A stretch of 64,000 nucleotides of DNA from contig CAUYUJ010000337.1 in NCBI GenBank assembly GCA_963575745.1, positions 60,001 through 124,000 of the forward strand, given 5' to 3'. Source of the stretch: Prorocentrum cordatum. Its lineage: Eukaryota; Sar; Dinophyceae; Prorocentrales; Prorocentraceae. The notes under the pieces were generated by a model. The model worked only from the letters and a program-made list of their open reading frames with translations. It made no database searches and had not been told where the DNA came from. Numbering within the stretch: position 1 is the stretch's first letter; the number at the start of each line of letters is the position of its first letter. The translations under genes and the position numbers were made by a program. Below, piece by piece: positions 19,585 to 31,279 of the stretch.

Positions 19585-19799
19585 CCAAGCGCCCGGAACG
19601 CCGAGGGCGCCCCTGGACGCTCTGCAGAACCTCGGAGGAACACTAGAGACACCATGGAAGGTCGTGGGAGCTACCGGAAGCGCGTGGGACGCGCCCGAAA
19701 ATGCTTGGGGGGCCCTTCACTCGCCGCGCACTTCCGCTCACTCATGGCGCACCTCGGCGCCCTTCCAGGCGCGGGAATTGAGAGTGGCCCTAAAACCTA

Positions 19800-20024
19800 A
19801 AACTTGAATTAGGGAGGTCGCCGGACTCGCGCGGCCGTCGGGGGCTTTGCGCGCCTGCGGCATCTTCGGCAGCATTGATCGTGTCGGATAAACGCCCCCC
19901 AAAGAAGCCCGCGGAAGGGGGGCAAACTAACGCTAACTGTCGACCGCTGCAGGCCGAGAAGAGGCGGACATTAATCTCTAGACCCTGCACCCAAATTTAG
20001 TTTGGACCCATGGACCTATCAACC
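19800..20024. other. spacer, no gene seen
   Basis: Mixed sequence between the minus-strand coding-like region and the first telomere-like tract. No feature recognised. Confidence 0.5.
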
Positions 20025-20096
20025 GTGAACCCTGAACCCCAGACCCCAGACCCTAGACCCCACCCACACCCAAGGCCCTAGACCCTAGACCCTAAG
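20025..20096. repeat. degenerate telomere-like tract 1
   Basis: A run of CCCTGAACCCC, AGACCCTAGACCC and CCTAGACCCTAGACCCTAAG, heptamer-like units related to CCCTAAA. Confidence 0.7.
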
Positions 20097-22065
20097 CTGC
20101 ATGCCGCGGGCGCACCATCCTCAGAAGACCGCGACGTCGGCCGAGCGGTCAGCGAGTCTGCCCACCCCGCGCACGCGGCACCGACGAAGGGCGCAGCCCT
20201 GAGAAGGTACGCGCTCGACTGCGCCATTCTCCTTCGAAGGGCACAACCCGATGAATAAAACTCTTCGCCCTCAACTCCAACCAGCGAGCCCCCTGCGAGC
20301 CGACGCAACCCCCGGGGCTGCCAACAATGCAGAACTACGTTTGCGGCGGCCCCCGTGGCCCCCTGGATAACGCTCCGCACGTGGAAGCACACTCGCAGCG
20401 GCCCCGGGGCCACCTCTGGCGCTCCGCGGGCATTCTGGGGCGGTCCCGCCGCGCCACCGGGCACTCCTCGGGCGCTTCCCCGCGCGCCCCCAGAGCTGCC
20501 CGGCCTTCCCAGGCGCCCGCGATCGCGCAAGCCGCGCAGCGGGGGTCGCCCCTTAGGCGCCTCCGCGCGCGCGCGAATTACCTCTGCGATGGCGCGCCCG
20601 GCGTCTGCGCGACAGCGAGGGGGCGCCACGTCCACCCCCGTGTTGTCCAGGCGCGCGCGACCATGCAGTCGGCACAGCGGGGGCCGCTTCCCAGGCACCC
20701 CCGCACGCGCCGGCAGTCGCTGCGACGGCGCGATCGGCCTCCACGCGGCAGCGAAGGGGCGCCACTCCCACCCACATAGGAGGGACCCTAGGCTAGAATG
20801 ACCTTTCGCGCGCGGCTTCAGGGGCGCACGCGGGGACCCAACGCAACCATGCAAGCCAGTGCTGCCGCGCCGCCGGCAGGGTGCCACCCAAACGATTCTC
20901 GACGCCAGCGGGCAACCGCGAAATTCCGGCAATTGGATTCGACAGCCCCGAAAGGCGCTTCGAAGGCGCTGCGAAAGCAGAAGCGGCCAGGGGCCACCAC
21001 GAGAGGTCTGGCACCGCCGGGCCGCATCGCGATGACGTCTGACCAGGTCCGGCGCCATGGCCAAAACCAGCCCCACCCGCGGGCCAGGAATATGTTTGAA
21101 CATCTTTGGACAGCTCACAATAAAAAAGATCCCTAGTGATTCCAAAAAGGATAGTCACGCTTTATCGAACAGATTCGAAAATATCAAACATCTTCAAAGA
21201 GAATCAAAAATATCCAAAAATATGCAAATCGGAGAATTTGGGATTCGGGCTGGGAATCGGGACAGGTCCCGGGGCGGACAACGCGCCGTTCGGTCGACCA
21301 GCCCCCCATCGGGAAACCAATGCACACTGCAAGGTGCGCCGCGTACGCGCTGCTGTCAACTGCAAGGGGCGGGGGCCGAACCTGGCGCGCTCAGATGTGA
21401 GCGCAATCACGCGACGCGGACGCCGACGCCAGGTCAAGCTCAGTCCAAAAAGAATCACCCGAGCCCCCTTGGGGGCAGCACCAAAGGCCACTCCAGCGAC
21501 GGGTCACTCTTGCGCGTAGGCCCCGTCGCGCCCCCCTTCTTCCTGGCCCATCAGCATCCGAGCCGAAGGCGGCTGCCTGGATGAATGCAGTCGCTGTCTA
21601 CGCGGCGCCGCAGCAACGAGGGGCGCCGCGCCCACCGCCCCGCGGCACGCGCCCACCGCCCCGCGGCACCCCCCCAGCCACTTGGCATTCGCGCCAGAAG
21701 CGGCGCGCTGCGACGGCGCGCTCGACGTCGACGGGGCCGCGCGCAACAACGCAATTGCCGCTGCGGGGGCCACCCCGAAGCGCAACCATAAACCTCGGCG
21801 TTTCGCGAGGGGGGGGCGGCAGGGCAAGCCCGTGCAATCGCGCGAAACAGTTCGCACACATGCTCCGCATGAGTCCGCGCCCATGCACGCCGACCCGCTC
21901 GTTTGGGCTACTTCGCTCGGGCGACAAATCGAAAGCTCTCCCCGAAGGCTGGGCGGTTCGGGGCGGGAATGCAAGTTCGGAGCGCGCGCGGCCAGGCACG
22001 CGACCCCCAGGAAGGAACAAGATTGATGAAGGAGGGGCACAGACAGCGCACGCTTTCTCCAACGC
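20097..22065. repeat. first long unit between telomere-like tracts
   Basis: GC-rich sequence with at least two diverged tandem copies of a roughly 140-bp unit (GCAGCGGGGGTCGCCCCT near 20,536 and ACAGCGGGGGCCGCTTCC near 20,677). An AT-rich island occupies 21,120-21,245. Its start resembles the start of the next unit (CGCGGGCGC then CATCCTCAGAAG). No gene is assigned; the long minus ORF reflects base composition. Confidence 0.5.
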
Positions 22066-22147
22066 AGGCCCAAGACCCAAGACCCTACATCCTAGACCCG
22101 AACCCTTGACCCTAAACCCTGGACCCTAAACCCTGGACCCTAGACCT
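22066..22147. repeat. degenerate telomere-like tract 2
   Basis: Contains two exact CCCTAAACCCTGGA units plus CCCTAGACC and CCCTTGACC variants. Confidence 0.75.
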
Positions 22148-22886
22148 TCGCAGACAACAAACCGCGGGCGCTTCATCCTCAGAAGCGGGCGGCGTCCGCC
22201 GTGCGCTCAGCGAGCCTGCCCAGCGCAGCGTTCGCGCCACCAACGAGGGGTGCAGCCTCGAGGAGGCATTCTCTCGCCCGCGCCATGCTTTCCGGGGTGC
22301 AACACTCCCACATCGCGCACCCCCCCCCCAGACCTCAAGCATTCGAGCCGACGGCGGCTGCTTTGTTAAACGTCGTCGCCGCGGCGGCATGCTCGACGTC
22401 CACGCAGCTCCGTCGCGCCCGCCCGCTCGCGCATCCCCGTTTCCAGCACTTCGACGTTCGCGCCGAGGGCGGCACGCTGCGATGGCACGCTCGACGCCCA
22501 CGCGGCTACGCTCAATATTGCAATCGCCGCAGCGGGGGCCAACCCGAAGCGAAACCCGAAACCGCGGCGCTTCGTCAGGGACGGGGCAACAGGGCGAGCC
22601 AATGCGCTTGCGCAAAGCAAATCGCGCGCATGCTCCACACGAGCCTGCATTGCCCACGCCGCATCGGCCTGCTCGCCTCGGCCACTTCGCCTGCGAACCA
22701 ATTCTAAAGCCGCCCTTGATGGGGGGGGCTCGGGGGCCCAAAACCCTGAAGGGAGCTACTACGGATGCTTCGGAGCGGGGATGCAAGTTTGGAGCGAGCG
22801 CGGCCAAGACTGCGACCCCCACCCCACCCTCCGACAGTCTTGATGAGGGGGGATCGCAGCCAACGCGCGCTGTATCCAACGCAGGC
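22148..22886. repeat. second unit between telomere-like tracts
   Basis: About 740 bp, diverged from the first unit but sharing its opening and a GCGCGCATGCTCCACA/CACACATGCTCCGCAT segment. No gene recognised. Confidence 0.45.
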
Positions 22887-22934
22887 CGTGGACACTAGAC
22901 CATGGACCCTAGACCCCAAGCCCTAAACCCTGAA
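22887..22934. repeat. degenerate telomere-like tract 3
   Basis: GGACCCTAGACCCCAAGCCC followed by TAAACCCTG, the third tract of the same kind. Confidence 0.65.
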
Positions 22935-23685
22935 AAAAACACCGGATTCGTCACGCGGGAGCGCATGCGGGACGGAAGAAACACGAATCTACTCTACCCG
23001 CTTCGTGGCAACGCAGGAGTAGGGGGAACAACACATTGCACTGTACTCGTCGCGTGGCACCGCAGGAAGGCGAAAACACGTTGAGGGATCCAGACGCCAC
23101 GAAAGGGGGAGGAGGATGGCTTCCGAAGCCCACGCACCCGTTCCGAAACAACCGTCGCCGAGTCGCCGAGGAAGGACGCGCGAGAAGATCTGCGACGACT
23201 AAGAGAAGGCAAGATCAAAGGCAAACGAGCAAACCGCGAAGCCCCGACCCGTTCTGAAACCACCCTCCCCGCGAAACGAACGAGAGCATCATCCCCATCA
23301 CCCTCGTCATTCTCACCATCCTCATCACAACTGCCCCAAGCCTGGACACACGAGGTGTGCTCGTGTCCGGCCTCCCGTGCCCCTATCGAACGGCCGCCGC
23401 TGAAAAATGCTGGGCTCACGCGATGGCGAGACATGCTGCGGACGACTGGATGCGTATACACAGAACAAAAAAAACGCCATCAACATAAACTGCTGGCGCT
23501 CCGCGCGGATTTCTAAGATCCGCGCCGGACCTCCCTCCCTGTCGCGCAGAGCGCGCCAGGGGCTGCGCCGGAGGCGCCGCCAGGGGGGCCACAGCGCGGA
23601 TCCAAGAAACCTGCGCGGAGCACCAAAAATGTATGTTGTTTGCGTTTTTTTTCCTTCGATCCCAAGGCGGTGAATACGTAGAAGG
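22935..23685. other. spacer, no gene seen
   Basis: Short related segments (CGAAAACACGTTGAGGGATC, GTTCCGAAACAACCGTC, CGTTCTGAAACCACCCTC) hint at old minisatellite-like repetition. No protein or RNA gene recognised. Confidence 0.4.
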
Positions 23686-23848
23686 TTAGGTCGGGCGTGT
23701 CCCCCATACAGGGGGATTTGCAGGAAAAATACAAAAATAGTCGGAAAATACTCAAAAAATGTCCAAAATACTTCAAGAATCGTCCCCAGACTATTTTGTT
23801 CCCTATTTTTGAATATATCTCTCCTGTAGAGGGACACGCCCGGCTTAA
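23686..23848. mobile_element. MITE-like hairpin element A
   Basis: A 163-bp element. Its left end TTAGGTCGGGCGTGTCCC (23,686-23,703) is the inverted repeat of GGGACACGCCCGGCTTAA (23,831-23,848), 16 of 18 matching. Inner arms also pair (AAAAATAGTC with GACTATTTT). The interior is AT-rich and non-coding. Confidence 0.7.
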
Positions 23849-24000
23849 GTATAAGCTCCGGCCACGAACCCCCAGCAGAGGGCTGCAGCCCACTCCTGGC
23901 GGCCTCCACCTTGCGCTCCGTGGGGTCGGCAGCGGCGCCGCCGCCGGGGAGGCGTGCCGCCCTGGGCCGCCACGAGAGCCGAGCCGCGGGATCGCTGTCG

Positions 24001-24149
24001 TTTGAAGTCGGGCATGCCCGTCTGAAGGGGGAACATTCAAAAATAGTCAGACAATCGTCTGGGAACTATTATTATGCTCAGATCCGCCAGTAGGAGGACA
24101 TGTTTTTTCTGCTCTGATCCGCCAGTAGGAGGACATGCCCAGCCTAACT
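24001..24149. mobile_element. MITE-like hairpin element B, same family
   Basis: The left end TTGAAGTCGGGCATGCCC and right end GGACATGCCCAGCCTAACT are inverted repeats related to those of element A. The interior shares CAAAAATAGTC. A 35-bp segment ending GATCCGCCAGTAGGAGGACA is duplicated in tandem at the right end (about 24,080-24,140). Confidence 0.6.
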
Positions 24150-24950
24150 GTCGTCGCCGCCAGCCGACGTCGTCCTCATCCTCGCCGCCGACGAAGGCAG
24201 AAATGGCGTCCAAGACGTCGACGAGGAGAGAAGAGGCGCGTTGAGGCGGTACAGCAGCGGATCACGCACGTGCACAGGGGGGGGGAGGACGAACGAACAA
24301 CGAGCGCGTCGGACCTGCAGCATGCGTCTGAGCACGAACGTCTCGAGGTCCTCGAGCGCTGGATCGACGAGCAGCTGGACGTGGCGAAGGACACAGCCAC
24401 CCAAGACAACTGCCTAGGGACACCCTGGCAACTCTCTCCTCTCCCTCATTGCGTTGAAGCCGGGCCGCCGCTCGCGCTTCGCAACTCGGCGCAACATCTG
24501 GGCTCGGACGGGCAGCGCCAGTGGTCGATGGACGGGTCCGAGCCTGAGAGGAGCACAACCTGCGCGGCTGGAGGAGCCGCATCGGAAGTTGCACGCCTCG
24601 TTAGGCAAGGAATCTAACCATGCAGAGGTTGCCATGCTTGCGTGCACTGCTGCGGGAGGTGCATGGGCTGGGGCCAGACTGCAAGACGCTGGGTAGCTCA
24701 CTAACGGTCTCTGCCCCAGGTATAGAGCTGCTCGAGAGACCAGCTTGTACCGTGACTGGCCGTGTCTGGCCGACCAGCAGATCAACTCCCCGCACATGCT
24801 TAGCTCTCTCAGGCCTTGTTGGAGATGGCTGATCATCCGCAGCATGAGAGACGCGTGTTCTGGAATCGTGGTCTGCCCTCCTGACTACTGCAATTACCTC
24901 CCTACCGGCTCCTCGCGAGGTCAAGCAGGCTTGGGGTCTCTCCGGAGGGG
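24150..24950. other. unassigned, possibly 5' part of a decayed LINE
   Basis: Frame 1 plus-strand reading is weakly protein-like (HASEHERLEVLERWIDEQLD near 24,325) but matches nothing I know. The strand and distance fit the RNase H remnant that follows. Confidence 0.25.
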
Positions 24951-26165
24951 AGAAAAAATGAGAGGGGGCAGGCACGGCCTTGATGGTTCTGGGGGCAAAC
25001 GGGACAAGGACTGGAGACTCAGGAGGTGTGGATGGGCGGTGGTTCGTTCGGATGAGGCCCAAGTTAGGTCGACCTCGCGTGTGATGGCATCCTGTTCGGA
25101 TCCCTGCCGACGGGTGTCCAGTCCAGTCCCAGGTTTGAGCTGTCTGCTCTTATTATGCTGCTGACGTTTACGTGCGGCGATGTGGTAGCTGGTGATGATG
25201 CCTTCCCTTGGTTCGGGGTCCCAGGAGGGACTGTTCGTTTATCGCCCAGGCCTCCCCCATGCTGGACCTCTAGATCAGGATCTGAGACCTCTTGGCTTCG
25301 AGTGAGGGGGCACCTGGAGCTGCTCTGGAGCAAGGCCAATTCGACGGCCGCGACACGCGACCTATGGGGTATCTCTGAGCCCGAGTTATTCGTGAATCGT
25401 TGTGCTGAGTATTTTGCTGAAAAGGCTGCCGCCATATCTGAGATCCCTCAAGAGCATGTAGACGTGCATGAAGAGGTTGATGACATGCCTGAGAAGATCC
25501 TCCGTAAGCTCCTCGAGGTGAATCGGGAAGTTGCCCTCACGTGTAGGAGGCTTCTTTCTGATTGGCCCCCGGGCTCCTCTCCCTAGGCCCCTGCCTTCCC
25601 ATGTCACGAGAAGGCAGGGGGCTCGAGGCTGTTGGCCATGCTGTCAAAGAGGTTGGCAGCAAATTCAAGTGCTCCCTCTTCAGTCGCCACGTTGGGGCGA
25701 CCAGTGGTAATGTTTCCGAGTTGTTTCCTGGCCGCTGCTTGGGGGCGCGAGAGATAAGGTTTGCGGAGTGGCGTGAAGTGGTTACCGCGCATCCTGGGGT
25801 CCTTCGTGCCCACTCCTCACACGATCTGGACGTAATTCGTGGCGTGTTGTACTGCCGAGTATGCGGGAGATGTATGGTGAGTAACCCTCAGCTGCTCGCC
25901 GAAGCGTGCCCGCCAGGTGGCCCTCCCACCAAGGCAGGTGCCAATGTGCTGTCCCGCCTCAGACGAGGCCTCCCCCAAAGTGTGGCATGGTCTCCCCCGA
26001 GCAGTAGCACAGTCCCGCTCTGGAAATTACGTGCAGCAGCGCTGCTGTCAAGAGGCTCGTGTGTTGGCGAGCCCGGCGGTTATGCCGACGAAGTTGCATC
26101 GAAGGCTGAACCCCTGGGCCCCGCGATCGCAACTGCGCCCTGGCCAGACCAGGTCCCCGCCGCTC
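24950..26165 (+). pseudogene. LINE 3' remnant: RNase H and zinc ribbon in three frames
   Basis: Frame 1 has LDGSGGKRDKDWRLRRCGWA (about 24,980-25,040), the opening strand of RNase H with its catalytic Asp. Frame 3 has the C-terminal part, RCAEYFAEKAAAISEIPQEH (about 25,395-25,455), a position where active enzymes show the NxxADxLA motif; here the Asp is lost (N-R-C-A-E-Y). Frame 2 has a zinc-ribbon-like tail HDLDVIRGVLYCRVCGR (about 25,820-25,870) followed by CPPGGPPTKAGANVLSRLRR. RNase H followed by this ribbon is a layout I recall for dinoflagellate LINE proteins. Three frames and the lost Asp show decay. The tail runs into a CTC microsatellite. Confidence 0.6.
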
Positions 26166-26182
26166 GCCCAACCAACCAACAC

Positions 26183-26685
26183 CTCCTCCTACTCCTCCTC
26201 CTCCTCCTCCTCCTCCTCCTCCTCCTCCTCCTCCTCCTCCTCCTCCTCCTCCTCCTCCTCCTCCTGCCTCCCCCCCTGCTCTTCTCTCTTCCTCCCCTCG
26301 CTCCTCGCCTCCCTCTTCCTCCTCTTCCTCCTCCTCCTCCTCCTCCTCCTCCTCCTCCACCTCCTCCTCTTTTCCCCCTCCTCCTCCTCCTCCTCCAGCC
26401 GCTCCGTCCAACGCAGTGGCTGGCTTCGCTGGCCTCCGAGGCGGCGGAGGAGTAGGAGCCGGAGAGAGGAGCTCTCCTGCCGCCCCGCCGCCTCCACCGC
26501 GGGTGCGGCCCGCGCGCGCCACGCCTCCCTCGGGATGGGGCTGCGCTGGGCGAGCAGAGGCTGCCGAGGTCTTTGGGCTGGGTCGGGTCGGCCAACCCTC
26601 ACCCTGCCCTTCTTTCCTGCTGCGTGCTGATCCTCCTCCTCCTCCTCCTCCTCCTCCTCCTCCTCCTCCTCCTCCTCCATCCCTT
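26183..26685. repeat. CTC/TCC microsatellites
   Basis: Three trinucleotide tracts (about 26,183-26,265, 26,315-26,400 and 26,629-26,678) are separated by GC-rich sequence. Poly-Leu/Ser/Pro and poly-Glu/Gly/Arg frames here are artefacts. Confidence 0.9.
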
Positions 26686-26819
26686 TTCCTTATAAACAAC
26701 TCCTCCCGATCGCACCCCCAAACGCTTCGGTGGGTTGGGCAGGGCGTTTCGCCTGAGACTTCCTCACCATGCATGACCCTGAAACTTGACATGCGCAGCA
26801 TGGACGGCGGGCCGTAATG

Positions 26820-27115
26820 GAAAGGTGGCTCTCGCCTTGGCGCCGGACACATTCGTCTTACAAGGGTGGAGCTGTTTCGAGGGTGGTGGAGGGCGGCTTC
26901 TGTTCAAAATGTGGCTCTCGCGTCAGCGCCGCGTAGATTCATCTTAAAATGGTGCAGCAGCTTCACGGATGGAGGGCATGTAGGTTTCAAAATGTAACTC
27001 TCGTCTTAGAGCCGCACCCATCGTCTTTCAAGTGGGCAGCAGCTTCAAGGGTGGAGGACGGCTCCTGTTCGAAATATGGCTCTCACGTTAGCGCCGCGCA
27101 TATTCGTCCTGAAAG
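26820..27115. repeat. minisatellite of about 85-95 bp, roughly four diverged copies
   Basis: The phrase TGGCTCTCGCGTCAGCGCCG and variants, followed by ATTCATCTTA and GGGTGGAGGACGGC, recur from 26,822 to 27,110. Confidence 0.7.
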
Positions 27116-27654
27116 TCTGCAACCGATGAATTAAAAGCTTCGCATGGCTGAAGTCCCAAGAAGGGTGCTCTGGACGTGACACTGACGCTGGTTCGCGGCG
27201 CTGATGTCCCACGAATGCTGTTCTGGCACGATGTATGATCGCCTGGACAAAACAGAAGGAACGGTATTTTGGCACGACTGCAAATTATCCGACGATTGTC
27301 TTCCAGTAGGACAACTACTGCCCGCAATTGACACACACACATTCTTGTAGGAATATATGAAGAGTGAGCGAGAGTTTATTGCAACAGCGTTAATGCGTCT
27401 TGGGTTTTCACTTGTCCTCCTCCACCAACTCCAACTCCAACTACTCCTGATCCTCCTCATCAATATTCCTTACTCGTATGCGTACACTCCCACACTGCAC
27501 CCTAGCTGGCCGATAGGGATTCCATCCGGGCCCTTCCATCCGAACAATCCAAACAGAAAGCCTGGCGAAGGCCCCAACCCAAAGCAGCTACGAGTAGCGC
27601 AGGAGATGACAGTCTCTTCGTAAGCAGTGCGCCGCAAAATGAGATAAACCCCAT
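27116..27654. other. spacer, no gene seen
   Basis: Mixed, less GC-rich sequence with a short CACACACA tract near 27,330 and CCAACTCCAACTCCAACTA near 27,425. No gene recognised. Confidence 0.4.
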
Positions 27655-28395
27655 GTGGGGCCATGAAACGCGTGAGGGGTATACCGAAATTTGCAGTGGG
27701 GCCGCATGCGCATGCGATACCCTACCACTGAGGTCTCCGCACGAGCTCGCAGATTGGCTCCAAAACGCGTAATGAGTGTGCCGAAATTCGCGGGAGGGCG
27801 CATGCGATATCCTGCCGCTGAGGCATTCGGTGGAGCCCCCTGCGGAGCCACGAAACGTGGAGGGGTACCGAAATGGGCAGAAGGACCGCATGTGGCATTG
27901 CCCACTGATGCATTCGGTGGAGTTCCCTATGAGGCCATGAAACACCAATGGGGTGTGCCGACGTGAACGAGGGGGACCGCATGTGGCCTTGCCCACTGGG
28001 GCCGTCTGTGAAACTCCCCCGGCCGTCTGTGAAACTCCCCCTGGGGCCACGAAGCGTGTGACGGTCCCGCTGGAAAGGGCCCGGGAACCGCATGTGGTCT
28101 AGCCCGCTGGGGCCTCCGGTGGAGATGCTTGGCGTGCGGAAGTGGGCGGGGGGGCGCATGTGGCCTCGCCCACTGGAGCCTTCGGTGGAGCCCCCTTTAT
28201 GAGGCCACGAAACGTGTGAGGGTGTGAAATGGGCGGCAGGACCGCATGTGGCCCAGCGAACTTTGGCACTCGGTTGAGCTCCATATGGGGGCCACGGAAC
28301 GCGTGAGTGGTGTGCCGAGATGGGCGGGGGGGACCGCAGGTGGCTGAGCATGCCGAGCCCATATGTGGAGCTCCCTATGGGGCTACGAAACTTGT
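27655..28395. repeat. minisatellite of about 105 bp, around seven copies
   Basis: The unit contains GGGCCACGAAACG(TGTGAGG)GT, CCGAAATGGGC, GGACCGCATGTGG and GCCCACTG plus TTCGGTGGAG. Copies vary in length (about 90-115 bp) and are clearest from 27,780 to 28,390. Confidence 0.8.
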
Positions 28396-29130
28396 AAGGG
28401 GGGGCCGACATGGGCATGTGGAGAGCAGAGGCAGGATGGAGAGAGTGAGGTCAGGAGGAGGAGGAGGAAGAGGAGGAGGAGGAGGAGGAGGAGAAGGAGG
28501 AGGAGTGACGCGAGGCGCTGCAGATTCAAAACAAGGACCCAACACCACAAGACGGCTGGGAACAGTACAAAGCATATCTCTTCCCTTCCTTCCCTTTCAG
28601 CATGGATGTTGTGTCGTCGACGCTGCAAAACGGGAATGGGTCATGGCGCACATCGCGCGCGCGAAGGGGGGCAGGGGGGGGTGGGGGGGGGGGGGGCGAA
28701 ATGTCGCCCTGGCCTCGCCGCCACGCTCACCTTCCCTGAGACTTGAGCTCCCGCTGTGGCGCGGCACGCGCTGCTCGCGTGCCGACTCGCCGACGCGCGA
28801 GCGGACGAGACTGTCGCCCTCGCCGGGGCGCCGCGCAGGCCTCGCCCGACTCTGACGCTCCCGCCCTGGCGCGCAGCCCGTCTGCCACTCGCCAGGCCGC
28901 TGGGGGCAGGGCCGCCAGCGAGCGGGCGCCTCCTCGCCCCCGGCCACGCCCGGTGCAGACTTCACCGTGGCGCGGCGTCTCCGCGCGGGCGCGGGCGCAC
29001 GTCTCGCTCGTCGAATCGCACGGAAGCGGAAACGGGAGTGTGAGTCAGTCTGTGTATGAGTAAGTCTGGGTATGAGGAGGAGAGGGGAGGAGAAGGAGAA
29101 GAAGGAGGATACATCGGCGGCGTCCAAGAA
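28396..29130. other. GGA microsatellite, G-run and GC-rich spacer
   Basis: A GGA tract (about 28,450-28,505), a run of G up to 12 long (28,685-28,696) and GC-rich sequence follow. A partly repeated CGCTGTGGCGCGGCACGCGC-type phrase is visible. No gene recognised. Confidence 0.5.
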
Positions 29131-29134
29131 ATAA

Positions 29135-30215
29135 CAAGAACCCCATCTTAGGAGATGGGGAATAACAAGAACCCCATCTTAGGATATGGGGAAAAAGGGT
29201 CGGGGCGGAGGGGGCGCGCGGGGGGGGGGGGGGCGTGCCGAAATAAAAGGGTCAGGGCGGAAGGGGTACGCTGGCTGGTGGGTGGGGGGATGCAGGGGAA
29301 ATGCCGTGCCGAAATACAAGGGTCAGGGCGGGGGGGCGCGCTGGCTGGTAGGTTGGGGGGGATGCGGGGGAAAGGGGGTGTGCCGTGCCAAATAAAACGG
29401 TCGGGCGGAGGGACGTGTGCCGTGCTGAAATACAAGGTCGAGGACGGATGGTAACGCGAGGCTGTGGAAGGCGGGGGGATGCGAGGGTGTTGCCGCTCGA
29501 AATAAAGGCAGTCGGGGCGGGAGGGTGTGCCGTCGCCGAAAATAAAGGGGTCGGGGGCTGGCCGAGTGGCTGAAGTGGGCGGGATGGCGGATTGGGTGTG
29601 CCGTGCGAAATAAAGGGGTCGGGGGCGAGGGGGAGTCGCCGTGCCGAAATGAAAGGGCCGGGGCGGAAAGGGGGCGCGGGGGAGGGGGGGGGGGGGGTGT
29701 GCGAAATAAAAGGGTCAGGGCGGAAGGGCGCGCTGGTGGTGGGGTGGGGGGATTCGGGGGGGGGGGGGGGGGCGTGCCGAAAATAAAGGGGTCGGGGCGG
29801 GAGGGGGCGCGCTGTGGTGGGTGGGGGGATGCGGGAGCGGTGTGCCGTGCCGAAAATAACTGTCCCGCATGGTCGATGTTACGCCGTGCCGAGAGAAAAG
29901 GGTCGGAGCGGACGGGCGCGCTGGCTGGTGGGTGGGGGGGATGCGGAGGGGCGTGCCGTGCCGAAATAAAGGTGTCGGGGCGGAGGGGTGTGCCGTGCCG
30001 CAATAAAGGGGTCGGGGCGGAGGGGCGCGCTGGCTGGTGGGTGTGGGGGATTCGGAGGGGTGTGGAGGGGGTGTGCCGTGCCGAAATAAAAAGGGTCGGG
30101 GCGGAGGGGTGTGCCGTGCCGAGATAAAGGGGTCGGGGCGGAGGGGCGCGCCGGCTGGTGGAATGTGTGGGTGATGGAGGGGGTGCCGTGCCGAAATAAA
30201 GTGGTCGGAGCTCTA
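29135..30215. repeat. minisatellite of about 65-110 bp, each unit carrying AATAAA
   Basis: About 1.08 kb built from GCCGTGCCGAAATAAAGGGG, TCGGGGCGGAGGGGCGCGCT and GGCTGGTGGGTGGGGGGATG, in fifteen or more variants. Nearly every unit contains GAAATAAA followed by a G-rich segment. Confidence 0.85.
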
Positions 30216-31279
30216 GACACCCTGTGCAAGAGAATTAAAAATGAACAATGTGTGGATCATCGGCGCCCCTGGATACATGTATTGCTCTCCCCTGGGCTGT
30301 TCGCCCGTCGTCGCCTCTCACCGGGTGCGCTGCGCCCCTGGCCCCCCCCCCACTCCGGCGGCGAGGGGCGCGCGTGGCCTCTGCGGCGTGCGCTGCGGCG
30401 GCGCCGCCGCCCTGGCTGGCAGCGGCGAGGCGGCCGCGTGCACGGCGCGCGGACCCGCGGACCTGTCCCGACCGCCGCTCCCAGCGCTCCGGCGCTGCTG
30501 GCGACGGCAGCAGCAGCGGCGACGGCGATGAGCGACGATGGTGACGGTGGCATGGGACAGCGGTGGCGCAGTCCTCCGCACGCATGCGGGTGGGCGTGCC
30601 GTGTCTCCACGAGGCCCGCGCGACGCGCGTCCGCCGACCCCTGCTACGCTTGGCACTAAGCGCGCGGGGCATCCCGTTCTGACCGCATCTGCACTGTGCA
30701 AGAGAGCCCGCCGCCTAACCATCTTAGACAGACGGGCAGACAACTCGGGGGGGGGGATACTGCAAAACTGATCGGGGTCGTCGCGGGCGGGGCGTGAGAG
30801 GGGCACCGGCGTGTCGCGGACGTGTCGCGGGCGGGCTGCGTGCGGGTCTCGGACGGGTCACGGGAGTGTCATAAACGGATCGCGGGCGGGTCGCAGGCGG
30901 GTCGCGGGTGGGCGCGGGCGGGTCGCAAATGGGACGACAGGGCTTGCCGAAGCCACTTGAAACATGCGATTTCCTGTCACTGCACCATGGATCAAACCCC
31001 TGTGGTTGGAAATAGCTGCGACTGGAAGAGAAGGAGGACCGAGGATGCGCCGCGGTTTGCGTCTGCACCACGCGAGGCGACCGCAACGCTGAGCGACGTC
31101 AACGTCAGGAGCGTTTGGCAAAACCCAATCCCAGCAGATGTCCAGGCGCTCTTCCCGCTGAGTCCCCGCCCGAGGCAGGCCACCAGCGATATCGCCCTGC
31201 GAGTCGTCCTCGCACAGCAGTTACACGATCGACCGGCAAGGTATATGTGTCCTTCGAATCCAATCCCGACGTCTCCGTT
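30216..31279. other. GC-rich spacer with GGGTCGCGGGC repeats
   Basis: 30,240-30,770 is unassigned GC-rich sequence. At 30,775-30,935 short repeats of GGGTCGCGGGC/GGGTCGCAGGC form a guanine-rich stretch that could form quadruplexes. No gene recognised. Confidence 0.45.

Noticed and set aside
20078-21145. 355-codon minus ORF
   Set aside because: Lies in GC-rich repeats between telomere-like tracts; no domain and overlaps other open frames.
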